A stretch of 64,000 nucleotides of DNA from Avena insularis (lineage: Eukaryota > Streptophyta > Magnoliopsida > Poales > Poaceae): NCBI GenBank assembly GCA_023614405.1, contig CM042696.1:339379211-339443210 (forward strand), given 5' to 3'. Of the stretch, positions 1 through 9,933 are shown piece after piece; position 1 is the first letter of the stretch; every line of letters begins with the position of its first letter. Below the pieces are notes generated by a model. The model was not told the origin of the DNA. It did not search any database and saw nothing but the letters and a program-made list of their open reading frames with translations. The translations under genes were made by a program, and so were the position numbers.

Positions 1-146
1 CATGTGAAAATATGTTTCATGATATATCCAAGGGTATGGATTACATAGTGTAAATATTAATATTTTTTTCTAAAAACTTGGTTAAACTTTAGTTGGTTTG
101 ACTTTTGAAAAAAAATTATATGCCTTAAGCCTTGGGACGGAGGTAG
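1..146. mobile_element. Stowaway-type MITE, right end only
   Basis: The sequence ends with GGGACGGAGGTAG followed by TA, the reverse complement of the Stowaway (Tc1/Mariner) terminal repeat CTMCCTCCGTCCC and its TA target site. The A/T-rich interior with a TTTGACTTTTG stretch fits Triticeae Stowaway elements. The left terminal repeat lies outside the window, so length and exact family cannot be given. Confidence 0.7.
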
Positions 147-148
147 TA

Positions 149-659
149 TTTATTAGACCCATTTCCCAAAAACTAGAACGTAGTTTGTATTGGTTTTTTT
201 GTACGGCCGCTTTGGTCGCAGTTGTTGAATAATTATTTGGCATTGCCGGTCCGCGTAGCTATTTTTAGCTTTTTTTCGAGTTAATGCTTTTATTTTCTAT
301 AATTTTGTTGTATTTGCATTTTTGTTGAATCATACTTTTACTTTCACACTAGTAAAATGCATTTAATGTTTTTTGTTGCATCATAATAATAACACAAATA
401 ATTTAAAGCCTTGATAAAGAGATTTTTATACGATTTTTCAAAGATTTTTTACATATTTTATTTGGAAAACTTATAGTACACTATTAAAATGAGGGAGAGT
501 GTTGAGAATATTAATATGTTGCCTATCGTCTTTTCATCAGTTTGGAATTTTGAAATAGTTGACTAGGGCAACAATTTAATAATAATGAAAAATTGATAGG
601 ATACTACTGTTAACAAAATATAACTTCTTTCTCGTAAGCTTATTTGGAAAGAACAAAAT
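149..659. other. A/T-rich stretch, nothing recognised
   Basis: No ORF of note, no terminal repeats and no RNA gene seen. The part from about 490 (GTGTTGAGAATATTAATATG) leads into the 5S-like fragment and could belong to the same small element, but I could not find a matching second LTR. Confidence 0.4.
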
Positions 660-765
660 AGTTAAGCGTGCTAGGGCTGGAGTAGTCTGAGAATGGGTGA
701 CCGATTGGGAAGTGTGACTAGGAGTGAGCAATTTGATCCGAAGTTAAATGTGCTTAGAGATAAAG
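660..765 (+). pseudogene. 5S rRNA-like fragment, 1.5 copies
   Basis: Positions 660-713 follow the 3' half of plant 5S rRNA: AGTTAAGCGTGCT (box A region), then GAGTAGT, then ATGGGTGACC...TGGGAAGT (box C region), in the right order and spacing. A second, shorter match (TCCGAAGTTAAATGTGCTTAGAG) starts near 737. Neither copy is complete, and the 5' half and 3' end are missing, so this is not a working 5S gene. Plant TRIM elements of the Cassandra type carry 5S sequence in their LTRs, and 5S-derived SINEs also exist; either origin is possible. No LTR pair or poly(A) tail was found to decide between them. Confidence 0.6.
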
Positions 766-1525
766 ATGTCCTCAATGCGATTAAAATAATTCAAATATTT
801 TTATATTTTTGAAGAAAAAAATTGAAGGATAGCCTACGTCGATGACAAAACGGGGCTATGCTGACGACTTCTCACCATCGGCGCCTCGCCTGTATCCTGT
901 AGTGGAACATGATAAAACATATTTAAATATAAACAAGATCACGATACACGTACTGATCATTTGAAGACGACGTAGCCATTGGTGTGAGTCAGCGACAAAG
1001 AAGAATCCTAGCCGCTGCTGGCTTGGTAGACGAGCCGTGATGTAGATCGCGAGCAGTCGCGTGGAGCACTTCCTAAAAGCATATTCCACCCTCTCACGTT
1101 CATGATTGTAAGAGCGAGTGTGGTTCTGGAGACCTCTCTCGCGTTCGCCGGTGCTCGGGATGGAATAGACTACAATACAGACGCATGTAGAGAGAGATGG
1201 CAAAACCTAACTCATTTCAGCGTGTACTACGGCGTAAGACGGTAATATGTATCTACGGAGCGACTCAAGGAACCCTAATAGATACAATGTGGGCCTAGTC
1301 CACAAGTTGGGTACAACATCCCAAGGCGAGGGAGCGACCTGAACCGCCTAGTTGTGACGCTTCGGTCAAATCTTATAGTTTTCCTAAACAACAAACATAA
1401 GATCATCTTGAGGATCATTCCCGAAATCCGACGTGGCGACATGCATGCGTGTCGTGTCCAGTGTGACTACACGAGCGAGCATGTACCGCCCCTCTTTTCC
1501 CTCGTTTACCAAGTGGTGAAATACT
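766..1525. other. Spacer, nothing recognised
   Basis: Mixed-composition sequence with short ORFs in both directions and no recognisable domain. Its right end runs into the promoter-like segment before the MATH fragment, so part may be an old gene promoter. Confidence 0.35.
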
Positions 1526-1650
1526 CCTCTTATAAAGAGGTCTAACTCTCTCCCAACTTTTCATTTGAAACTAAACTTAGCATTCTATCTCTTTCCTCAC
1601 ACATGAGTTGCCACAAACATAGGATTTGACATTTAATAAAAATTCTAAAA
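1526..1650 (+). promoter_or_regulatory. TATA box and 5' UTR of the MATH pseudogene
   Basis: TATAAAG at 1531-1537 is followed by a C/T-rich, ATG-poor stretch (CTCTCTCCCAAC, CTTTCCTCAC) of about 120 bases leading to the ATG at 1657. This arrangement looks like a plant core promoter and leader. The assignment rests on position before the MATH fragment; no transcript evidence is available. Confidence 0.45.
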
Positions 1651-1656
1651 TCTTAC

Positions 1657-1988
1657 ATGGCCACAAGTATTGGTCCCATTATTCCTTTCCATCGATGACT
1701 ATGTCTCAACAAGGAAATTGGTGTTGGCAATTTCGTTAGGTCCAGGACTTTCCAGGTTGACGGCTATGACTGGTCAATCAGGTACCACCCTGATGTATGA
1801 GCTAAAAGTACATCTCTATTATCGTCGAGCTTACGAGCAAGAATGCAGAAGTGAGGGGACCAGAGTGTTAAAAGTATGTAGTACAGAGGACAGATGTGGG
1901 ATCGCAGGCTGCAACAAGTTCATGAAAATAAGTTTATTCAAGCACAGTATATGGATTAGTCTGATGGAATGTAACCATAGAATGTACC
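1657..1988 (+). pseudogene. MATH-domain (BPM-like) pseudogene, truncated
   Basis: Read with frame changes, the strand gives the pattern of the MATH domain of plant MATH-BTB proteins, which act as substrate adaptors for Cullin-3 ubiquitin ligases. Around 1680-1720 there is a DDYVSTRK block, and around 1725-1800 RTFQVDGYDWSIRYHPD, which matches the family's typical 'F.VGGYDW.IR.YPDG'. Near 1895-1985 a FMK block and NVTIEC resemble the domain's C-terminal strands. A TGA follows the HPDV block and at least two frameshifts are needed. The BTB domain and everything after 1988 are absent because a CACTA transposon begins there. MATH-BTB genes are numerous in grasses and often degenerate. Domain call fairly firm; function lost. 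Confidence 0.6.
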
Positions 1989-2118
1989 CACTAGTAGAAA
2001 AACTGCATTTCGTTCGCAGCCTCCCAGAGATTTTGTCCCGGTTAGCTAATGCAAGCATTTGTTCCGGTTCGAGGGATCCGAGCGATGGACGCAGGGGCCG
2101 GTTCTTAAGAGGACATTC

Positions 2119-2214
2119 GTTCCGGTTCGTATTACGAACCGGGACTAAAGGTCGGGCCCCAGACACGTGACCTGCCGCACACCGTTAGTCCCGGTTCGTA
2201 TTATGAACCGGGAC
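2119..2214. repeat. CACTA subterminal palindromic repeats
   Basis: Two nearly identical 27-base copies at 2119-2145 and 2188-2214. Each is itself a hairpin: the arm TCCCGGTTCGTA pairs with TRCGAACCGGGA. Further degenerate TTCCGGTT copies precede them. Such subterminal repeats are the transposase-binding sites of CACTA elements. Confidence 0.7.
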
Positions 2215-2526
2215 AAATAGACCGTCTATAAATGTGCCGCCCCAGCTAGCCCTCCCTCTGTTTTTTCTCTTGGTTGAAGGAGGGAGGTGTGGTGTGCTAG
2301 TTTTTTTTCCTATGCACATTAGGTGTTCGACGAAATGTCTGACAGAATGATACGCTTGATTTCGCACAAAATAAAAATGATATGAGGTGCCCGAGCCACA
2401 CTTAAGTCTTTCTCCTCTTTCTTTTCTTCTTGATCGAGGTTAGCAACCTTATCCTTCATCTGTCATTGATATAATAATGCATGCGTCGACGTAAAGTGGT
2501 CATCTCACTGTTCATGATGTTCTGTA

Positions 2527-3025
2527 ATGATGCAGATGAACCGGCAGGGATGGATGTATGGTGACCGACGTGAAGCCGTGTACATTCAAGTCGTGGATAA
2601 ATTTATCGATGTGGCTAAGGCAAACAAAGAGAATGGATTTATGTGTTGTCCATGTGTTCAATGTCGGAACATCAAGGAGTACTCTTCCTCGAAAATCATT
2701 CGCAGCCACCTGGTTTGGAGATGTTTCATGCCCAGCTATAATTGCTGGACCAAGCACGGAGAAAGATGGGTTATGATGGAACACAATGAAGAAGAAGAGG
2801 ATGATGACAACTATTGTCATACGTTCCCTGAATACGATGATACTGCAATGGAAGAGAATGAAGAAGGAGATGAAGAACGAGCATCAGATGATCCCGTTGA
2901 TGATCTTGGTCGGGTCATTTCTGATGCAAAGCGAGACTGTGAAATAGAGAAGGAAAAGTTGAAGTTGGAGGACATGTTAGAGGATCACAAAAAATACCCA
3001 AATTGCGAAGATGGCAGCACAAAGC
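2527..3025 (+). pseudogene. CACTA transposase, N-terminal domain only
   Basis: The ORF has the order of the plant 'transposase-associated' domain at the N terminus of TNP2/En-Spm transposases: WMYGDRR near residue 9, a helix around VVDKFIDVAKAN, a zinc-like cluster CCPCVQCRN, SHLVWRCF, and YNCWTKHGE near residue 75. A long acidic segment (EEEEDDD, EENEEGDEE) then follows, as is usual before the catalytic part. The catalytic DDE region is missing because Copia-1 interrupts the frame at 3026; the apparent last few codons are Copia LTR. The start is the first of two ATGs close together after a CAG that could be a splice acceptor. Confidence 0.75.
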
Positions 3026-4507
3026 TATTGGGACCGTAGCATAGAAAACAAAAAAATTCCTATGGTGTGAACTTCACGCCAAGATCTATCTACTAGGTAC
3101 AAAGCAACTGGTGGACATACATCCAACGAGAACTTACCCTCGAAGACAACGATTTTTGTTAACGAGTAGGAACTCGTGGTTGATGTAGTCATACACTTGC
3201 CGATCTCAAGATCGTGAGGAAGTCCGAGCGCCGCAACTCAGCAGCGCATCCATACTCGCACACACGTTCAAGCCACCGGACAACCTCCACCTCCTCGCTC
3301 CAGCGATCCAGCGGAAGCAGCAACTCCTTCCAGACGAAATGCCCCCGGGAACATGTATCTCGCTAATGCGAGACCATGGGGGAATAATTCTAGAGGGGGA
3401 GAGATCCTTCACAAGGAGGTGTGAGGATGAAGGAGGGAATGGGTGGCCTTTTATAGGAGGAGGGGGGTGCCCCCTCTCTCCCCCATTCATGTGGTGGTAA
3501 CCCCTCCACATTAAAATGCCTCTTCACATTCCCTTTTAAAGTCTCCACTTTAAATGCATTAAATTTCTCCAAATTTAATGCTCTCTCATTTAATAAAACT
3601 CTTTGAAAGGGCATGTATGCCCCATGTGTGGTTTTGGTAATTAATGACAATCCCTATGGACTAATGTGCAAATTGAGTTTCACTTGTAGGTTTGTCCATT
3701 GGCATCGCTTGGACCATTTGTTGGTTTCAAGGATGAAGAAGAAGAAGAAGATCAAGTTTGTCTTGAAGAAGAAGAAGATGGAGTTCCTCATGGCTATCTT
3801 CAAGACATCATCAAGAATTGAAGTGCAAGCTCAAGATGCGTCATCTCTAGAAGATCTCATGCTTGAATCTTGGCATCCTCGGCAATCATGGAATGATGAA
3901 GTCAAGTTCGAAGAAGAGGCTTCCCCATGGAGTATGGGGGAGCATGTCTCAAGACTTATCAAGCAAGTGCAATCAAGAAAGGTGTTCCATCTTGAAGGTG
4001 ACAAGGTCATCTACATCAAGCTCAAGTGGGATGCTCAAGGCAAAGGTATGATCTTGATAGGGTTTCTATTTTACTGGTCTCTTGTAGTGTTGGGAGACCG
4101 GGTTTAGGATAGATAGCCGTACTATCAAGATGGGCTCTCGAGTGGGTGACTCGTTCGTATCTTTCGGAGAGAGCTCAAACCTTTGCATACATAGCATCAT
4201 CTTTCTTGGTTGTTGTTTGGTTCTTGTCCATGTGAGGATCTAGAGCTTGTGGTTATCTTCATAACAAGCTCTGGTTCATCAAAAACGGATTTCCCTTGCA
4301 TATCTTATTGCGTGTTTGATCTTGCAGGTTTTCCGGCTCCACACCTTAGGAGGTATCTCACATATATATTCATGGTATTTTCTCCCTTGGTGATCTCCAA
4401 TATTTCTACACGTTGTTATCTTTCCAACAAAATTGGTTTCATCTCGTTTGGAGTTCGGATGCAAAAGTTGTGGTAGTTCTGGTTCTGAAGTTTTTGCCTG
4501 ACCGGTA

Positions 4508-4812
4508 GTCCCAAGGGCCAGACCCAGTAGTACCGCTTGAGTTTGCCGCCGGTAGTACCGGTGTTAATTCCGGCCCAACTTCTGGTAAACCCGATATTGG
4601 TTCAGTACTCTCTCTGCCTGATTTGTGCTATTTGACGGTACTTCAGTCGGTATTTCAGGCGGTAGTACCGCTAGGACATTCTTGCCACCGGTAGTTCCGG
4701 CGAAGCGGCGGTAGTACCGGCCAGGCTCGCGTTTTTGGTCTTTCTCTCGCTGTTTTCTAACCGTTGGCTGGGTGCCATCGGTAGTACCGGCCACCCATCG
4801 GTACTACCGACC
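4508..4812. repeat. Dispersed CGGTAGTACCG motif cluster
   Basis: About eight copies of CGGTAGTACCG or one-base variants (for example GGTAGTTCCGG, CAGTAGTACCG and the inverse CGGTACTACCG) sit in 300 bases of the solo LTR. Each is nearly self-complementary around its central base. Confidence 0.75.
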
Positions 4813-5089
4813 GTGCGTGATTCTTTGGGTAACGGGTAGATCGGGGAGCCCTTTAAAAGGAGCTCCCCTTTCCCCTTCGGCCCTAACTGGCTCTTTCTTG
4901 GTTCTTGCTCTCTCTCTCCTCCATTGTTGACCTTGAAGAGCTTTCCCTCTCCCCTTTCCCCTCCTATGATTCTTGCATCTTTTTGAGGGATTTGAGAGAG
5001 GAGATCTAGATCTACAAGCCCCACCAAGCAAAATCCCTTCTTTGTGAAGGAATCCTTAGGATCTAGATCTTGGAGAGTTTTGTGTTCTC

Positions 5090-5660
5090 CTCTTGTGTTC
5101 TTCCTCCCTTATTCCCCCAATAGCTTTTGTAGCTTTGGTGGAATTTGAGAGTGAAGGACTTGCCTCTTGCATTTGGTGCATAGGTTTGAGTTCTCCTTGG
5201 AGATTCGGCGAGTTCAAGCCCTTGGGCTTGTTTCTCTTGGGTTCTTGGAACCCTAGACGGTTGTGTGGTTGGATTGTTGACCTTTTGTGGTCTTGTAGCC
5301 TTTTGTTGCCTTGTTGCCTTTTGTGGCTTTGTAGACTTTGTGGCATTGTTCTTGGGGCTCCAATTGAGCTGTGGAGGTTCACCAAGCTTGTTGGCCTTTT
5401 GTGGCATTGTGGAGCCTTTGTGGCGTTTCTTGGGAGCCCTCCAATTGAGTTGTGGAGATTGCCCCAAGCCTTGTACGGGTTCGGTGATCGCCCTCAAGTG
5501 TCCCATAGTGGAACGTGAGTAGGCCTTTGTGGCGAGCTCACGGGAGAATAGGGTGAGCCTTTTGTGGCGTCGGTGAGTTGCGTGGCTTCGCATCCTTGGT
5601 GAGGCCTTGTGTGGTGTTGGGTGAGCATCGAGCCACCACACCTCGAGGTGAGCCATTTAT
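5090..5660. repeat. Low-complexity CTTTTGTGGC-rich segment
   Basis: Irregular repeats of short words such as CCTTTTGTGGC, TTGTTGCC and TTTGTGGCAT within the solo LTR. Long overlapping ORFs arise here on both strands only because of the biased composition. Confidence 0.6.
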
Positions 5661-6863
5661 GGCGTTCGAAGTTCATTGCGCCCCCGCACCTCTCCAACAG
5701 AGACATAGCTTCTTTGGAAGTGAACTTCAGGAAACAAATCATCGTCTCAGCGTCCATCGGTTATCTCTCAACCGAGCCCTTTACCTATGCAATTTACATT
5801 GTGATAGCCTTCGTTCTTGAAGTACTATATCTTGCTATCACCTTGTTGCTTGTCTTGCTTAGCGTAGGTTGTTGGTGCACTTAGTGAAACTAGTGGATAT
5901 AGGTTTTGGCTTGATAAATTAAACGTTAAGTTTTATTCCGCATTTATTTGAGCCTAGACCGTAATATTTTTAAAACGCCTATTCACCCCCCCTCTAGGCG
6001 ACGTCCATTTCCCTTTCACTCTTTTATTAAATTTATTCAGAATTTTGTTAATTACTTTAATTAACAAACATTCACATATAGCCCCTTGCAATATTTCAAT
6101 ATCACATGCAGAACCTCTTTCTGCAATTTCACCCGAAACAATTTCCGGTTTCTATTGAAACAATTCTTGCGCTTTGCAATTCTTTTGTCTGAAACATATG
6201 TGCTCCAAAATGGTGTCTGGTAACTCTTAAGTGTACCCCACCCCCTCGCGAATAATGCAGACATGATCGAGACCCTTCTCCGATCAATAATCAGCAGCGG
6301 GACCTGGAGATCCGTACTGACTCCTACACATTCAACGATGACTTCTATGATCGTGAGAACCTTTAACGCTTGTAACTAAATCCCTTTGTCTCTCGATATA
6401 TTACATGTCCGAGATTCGATCATCGGTATCTCCATACCTAGTTTGATCTCGTTACTGACATGCACTCTTTTCTCGTTCCCGTGATATAACATTCTAGTGA
6501 TCACATCACTTGCTTGCAAGCTATCTTAATGTGATATCATCGAGAGGGCCCAAAGTATATCTATCCGTCATCGGGATTGACAAATTCCACTCTTGATCCA
6601 TGAGCCTCAACATAACACCTTCGTAGTACTGAACCCATCTTTATAGTCACCCTGTTACGGTGTGACGTTTGATGTTATCAAGATACTCTTCTGGTGTTAG
6701 CAATTAACATGATCTCATGGTCTAAGGATAAAGATTACTTCGTATGATGTTATAGCAATATAAACATAATGACTTGATCGTAATGCTATACTTCGGATGA
6801 ATGTTCATCACATCATTCCACCAATGGTGTGACCTTGTTATTAACAACATCCAATGTCCATGA

Positions 6864-7897
6864 TCAGGAAACCTTGATCATCAAAAATTTGTTGTTTAGA
6901 TAACTTTTAACACTGTTTAAAAGATCTATATCATTTCCAATCAATAATATGTCATCCACATATAATATCAGAAATGCCACATTGCTCCCACTCACTTTGT
7001 TGTAAATACAAGCCTCTCCATAAGTTTGGACAAATCCAAACTCTTTGATCACCTCATCAAAGCGGAGATTCCAACTCTGGGATGCTTGCTTCAGTCCATA
7101 GATGGATCGCTGAAGTTTGCATACCTTAATAGCATCCTTAGGATCGACAAAACCCTTAGGTTGTATCATATACAACTCTTCTTCAATATTACCATTGAGG
7201 AACGCAGTTTTGACATCCATCTGCCATATTTCATAATCGAAATATGCAGCAATTGCTAACATAATCCTAACCGACTTAAGCATCGCCACGGGAGAGAATG
7301 TCTCATCGTAGTCAACTCCTTGAATTTGTCGAAACCCCTTTGCGACAAGTCGAGCCTTATAGATGGTCACATTACCATCAACATCAGTTTTTCTTTTGAA
7401 AATCCATTTCTTCTCAACGGCCTTTCGATCGTGAGGTAAGTCCACCAAGTTCCAAACTTGGTTCTCGTACATGGGATCCATCTCGGATTTCATGGCTTCC
7501 AGCCATTTGTTGGAATCCGGGCTCATCGTCGCTTCTTCATACGTCGCAGGGTCATCCATTTCATCAACCATGGAATTCACAACAGGATTGCCGTACAGTT
7601 CAGGAGCTGCACGTGTCCTGCTTGACCTGCGAGGTTCGGTAGTGTCCTCATTCAGAGTTTCATGATTATTATCATTAGCTCTCTCTTCATCAGGTGAAGT
7701 CAACTCCGAAACAACTTGCGGTGCTGCGCCACTCGCCATTCCATGAAGAGAAGGTTCAATAACCTCTTCGAGTTCTACCTTCCGACTACTCACACCTTTT
7801 GTGAGAAACTCCTTCTCAAGAAAGGATCCATTCTTGGCAACAAAAACCTTGCCCTCGGATCTGTGATAGAAGGTATACCCAATTGTTTCCTTAGGGT
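6864..7897 (-). pseudogene. Copia-1 integrase C terminus and reverse transcriptase
   Basis: From about 7897 downward the frame gives a Copia integrase tail: YPKET, then the FYHRSEGKVFVAKNGSFLEKEF block, though a frameshift separates it from what follows. Then comes an acidic linker (DDPATYEEA), and the Copia RT (RVT_2 type): WIFKRKTDVDGN, ARLVAKGFRQ, VDYDETFSPVA, WQMDVKTAFLNG, GLKQASQSWN and the catalytic LYVDDILLIG, all intact. The fragment ends soon after the YVDD region where a deletion joins it to the 3' LTR, so the last part of RT and the whole RNase H are missing. RT would copy element RNA to DNA; this copy cannot make a complete enzyme. Confidence 0.88.
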
Positions 7898-8800
7898 ACC
7901 CGTATCAAATACCCAGGTGCTACTGCGAGTACTAGTCAAGTACACATCAATAACATGTATATCACATATACCTTTGTTTGCCTTGCCGGTCTTCTTGTCC
8001 GCCAAATACTTGGGGCAGTTGCACTTCCAATGGCCAGTCCCCTTACAATAGTAGCACTCGGTGTCAGACTTAGGGCCAGCTCGGGGTTTCTTTTCAGGCG
8101 TGGCAATAGACTTGCCACCCTTCTTTCCCTTGTGCTTGCCTTTCTTGTCTTTCTTGAAACCGGTGGTCCTATTGATCATCAACACTTGATGTTCTTTCCT
8201 AATCTCCACTACTGCAGTCTTAAGCATTGATAGAAGCTCGGGAAGAGACTTCTTCATGCCCTGCATATTATAGTTCATCACGAAGCTCTTGTAGCTAGGT
8301 GGCAGAGATTGGAGAACACGATGTATGCCTAATTCAATGGGAATCGTTATTCCCAAGGACACAAGCTTATCGGTGTACCCAGACATTTTGAGTACATGCT
8401 CACTAACAGAGCTGTTTTCCTCCATCATGCAGCTAAAGAACTTTTCTATAGCATTATAACTCTCTACAGCAGCATGGGTATCGAAAATCATTTTCAATTC
8501 TCCCATGGTATCAAAGGCATTGCCATTTTCGAAATGCTTTCGAAGTTCTGGCTCTAGCCCATACAGTATGCTGCAATGAACTAAGTTGTGGTCCTCCTGA
8601 CGAGTCACATAGACATTCTTTTCCTCGTCAGGGGCTTCAGGAGCTGGTGGGGGGCCTAGCGGCGCATCTAGCACATATTTCTTTTGTGCAGCAGTGAGGA
8701 GAATCCTCAAATTCATAGCCCAGTTGGTGAAGTTGCTACCATTCGCAGCAAGTTTCTCTTTCTCCATGAACACATTGAAATTAAAAGCAGGTGGTGCCAT
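7898..8800 (-). pseudogene. Copia-1 gag with protease active-site stub
   Basis: The start at 8800 gives MAPPAFNFNVFMEKEKL, the usual beginning of Copia gag (UBN2 family), followed by GSNFTNWAMNLRILL and the APLGPPP loop. Residues about 250-265 hold a zinc knuckle CYYCKGTGHWKCNC (CX2CX4HX4C), the RNA-binding motif of nucleocapsid. The frame then reaches WVFDTG, the aspartic protease catalytic triad, at 7898-7906. Directly after DTG the sequence jumps to the end of integrase, so protease and nearly all of integrase are deleted. Gag itself is uninterrupted for about 300 residues. Confidence 0.9.
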
Positions 8801-9849
8801 CTATAATAGAATTTGTAAAGTTTATTTAGACTAAGTTTATGATAGATTGAGTTCAACTAATCCAAATTACTAATGAACTCCCACTCAAAAACGACATCCC
8901 TCGTGTCCTTTTGGTGATTACATGAACCAAATCCACTACACCAAGTCTGATCATCACGTGAGTCGGTGTAGATTCAAAGGCGAGCATATATATGGGCATC
9001 ATATCAACCATATGACTCATGCTTAACCTTTCGGTCCGTGTTCCGAGGACATGTCTGTACATGCTAGGCTCGTCAAGTAAGAACCTTAGTATTCGCGTGT
9101 GTAAAACTGTCTTACACCCGTTCCTATGAAAGCGTAGATTCGAGTACACCCGATCATCACGTGATGTCTCGAAACACGATCCACAGAACGATGCATACTT
9201 AAGTAAGAACACATTTTTATCTTAATATCTAAATGAGGGATCATCTTATAATGCTACCAAAAGCGCCAAACTAGCAGTATAAGATGTAAACATCTAATGT
9301 GTAAAGTGAGATGATATGGTCCATGCATTTGATCTCTATCACTTGCATCGTGGTACGATCTCTATCATTCCTTTGTGTGTAAGGCCAAGGTCTATGGAAC
9401 TTACACATTGAGTGTGTTGTAAGAGTATTTATTATACATCTACTTACAACAATACAATATCAATACACTAGCCCAGCAACGATCTAAACTAGACGCCTCT
9501 AATTTATCAATTGCAAGTTTTACGTGGCTTAGAGCTTTCGGAGATAGAACCGTTCTCACCTACGAACATGAACCACAACGAGGATAACTAAGTTATTAGC
9601 AAGTCATTGTAAATCAGATATTGACTATAGTAGGAGAGATAGACACCCGCCAGCCACTTATGCAAAACAAGTTGCATGTCAGTCGTGGAACCGGTCTCAT
9701 GTACGATGACATGTAAGGTTGGTCCGGGCCGCTTCATCCCACTATGCCACCAATATCCAAAATACATAGAAGATGCAATAACATGATCATCATCGCCCAC
9801 ATATAAATATATGTGTACTACCCGTGCAAAGCACCTACGCATAGATCAG
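8801..9849 (-). other. Copia-1 untranslated leader
   Basis: About 1 kb between the gag start and the primer-binding site with no recognisable domain, as is usual for Angela/BARE-like Copia elements, whose leader carries dimerisation and packaging signals. No specific signal could be identified. Confidence 0.6.
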
Positions 9850-9861
9850 GCTCTGATACCA
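9850..9861 (-). promoter_or_regulatory. Copia-1 primer-binding site
   Basis: GCTCTGATACCA on the + strand is the reverse complement of TGGTATCAGAGC, the site for initiator tRNA-Met, one base from the LTR at 9863. It fixes the element's minus orientation. Confidence 0.92.
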
Positions 9862-9862
9862 C

Positions 9863-9933
9863 TGTTGGGTCCGCAGCATAGAAAACAAAAAATTTCCTAC
9901 GGTGTGAACTACACGCCAAGATCTATCTACTAG
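9863..9933 (-). repeat. Copia-1 5' LTR, first segment
   Basis: TGTTGGGTCCGCAGC... matches the start of the 3' LTR at 3026 over about 71 bases and then stops abruptly at element X. Compared with the 3' LTR, 791 bases of LTR (equivalent to 3098-6308 without the solo LTR and its TSD copy) are missing here. Confidence 0.85.

Larger units (their letters stand above)
1989..3025 (+). mobile_element. CACTA (En/Spm) DNA transposon, left part
   Basis: The element opens with CACTAGTAGAAAA at 1989, the terminal motif of Triticeae CACTA transposons, and continues into subterminal repeats built on TCCCGGTTCGTA/TACGAACCGGGA. An ORF at 2527-3025 encodes the N-terminal domain of a TNP2-class transposase. The element is cut at 3025 by Copia-1, and its right end was not found in this window: beyond Copia-1 there is LINE sequence, not CACTA. 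It inserted into the MATH pseudogene. Confidence 0.8.
3604..6018 (+). mobile_element. Solo LTR, 2415 bp, TSD CTCTT
   Basis: Starts TGAAAGGG and ends CCCTTTCA, an 8-base perfect inverted terminal repeat of TG...CA form, flanked by CTCTT at 3599-3603 and again at 6019-6023. No internal region or second LTR is present, so this is what remains after LTR-LTR recombination. The right end contains TATTCACCCCCCCTCTAGGCGAC, a stretch common just before the primer site in grass LTRs, which sets the + orientation. Family not identified. Confidence 0.88.
3026..6885 (-). repeat. Copia-1 3' LTR, truncated and interrupted
   Basis: The first 72 bases (3026-3097) match the 5' LTR at 9863-9934, and 6309-6885 match 21747-22325. 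The terminal TG has become TA at 3026. A minus-sense TATA box (CCTATAAAAGG) lies at about 3449-3458. The solo LTR at 3604-6018 is inserted inside. The LTR lacks its last about 175 bases, seen in the other copy at 22326-22501, because a deletion joins it to the RT coding region at about 6885, at a short shared TTGATCATC. Confidence 0.8.
3026..9933 (-). mobile_element. Copia-1: deleted Copia retrotransposon (main block)
   Basis: Minus-strand Ty1/copia element. On the + strand the order is 3' LTR (3026-6885, truncated), reverse transcriptase, end of integrase, gag, leader, primer site (9850-9861) and start of the 5' LTR (9863-9933). The rest of the 5' LTR is at 21747-22501, beyond element X. The LTR resembles the Angela/BARE group: TG start, about 1.6 kb, and a GAGAGGCAATAATAAAG motif at its 5' end. 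Two internal deletions remove protease through most of integrase, and the RT C terminus plus RNase H. It is non-autonomous. Confidence 0.85.

Noticed and set aside
660..713. A functional 5S rRNA gene
   Set aside because: The 5' half and 3' end are missing and there is no T-run terminator at the right place.
5093..5656. Overlapping ORFs of 141 and 197 codons inside the solo LTR
   Set aside because: They arise from the low-complexity CTTTTGTGGC region; no domain on either strand.
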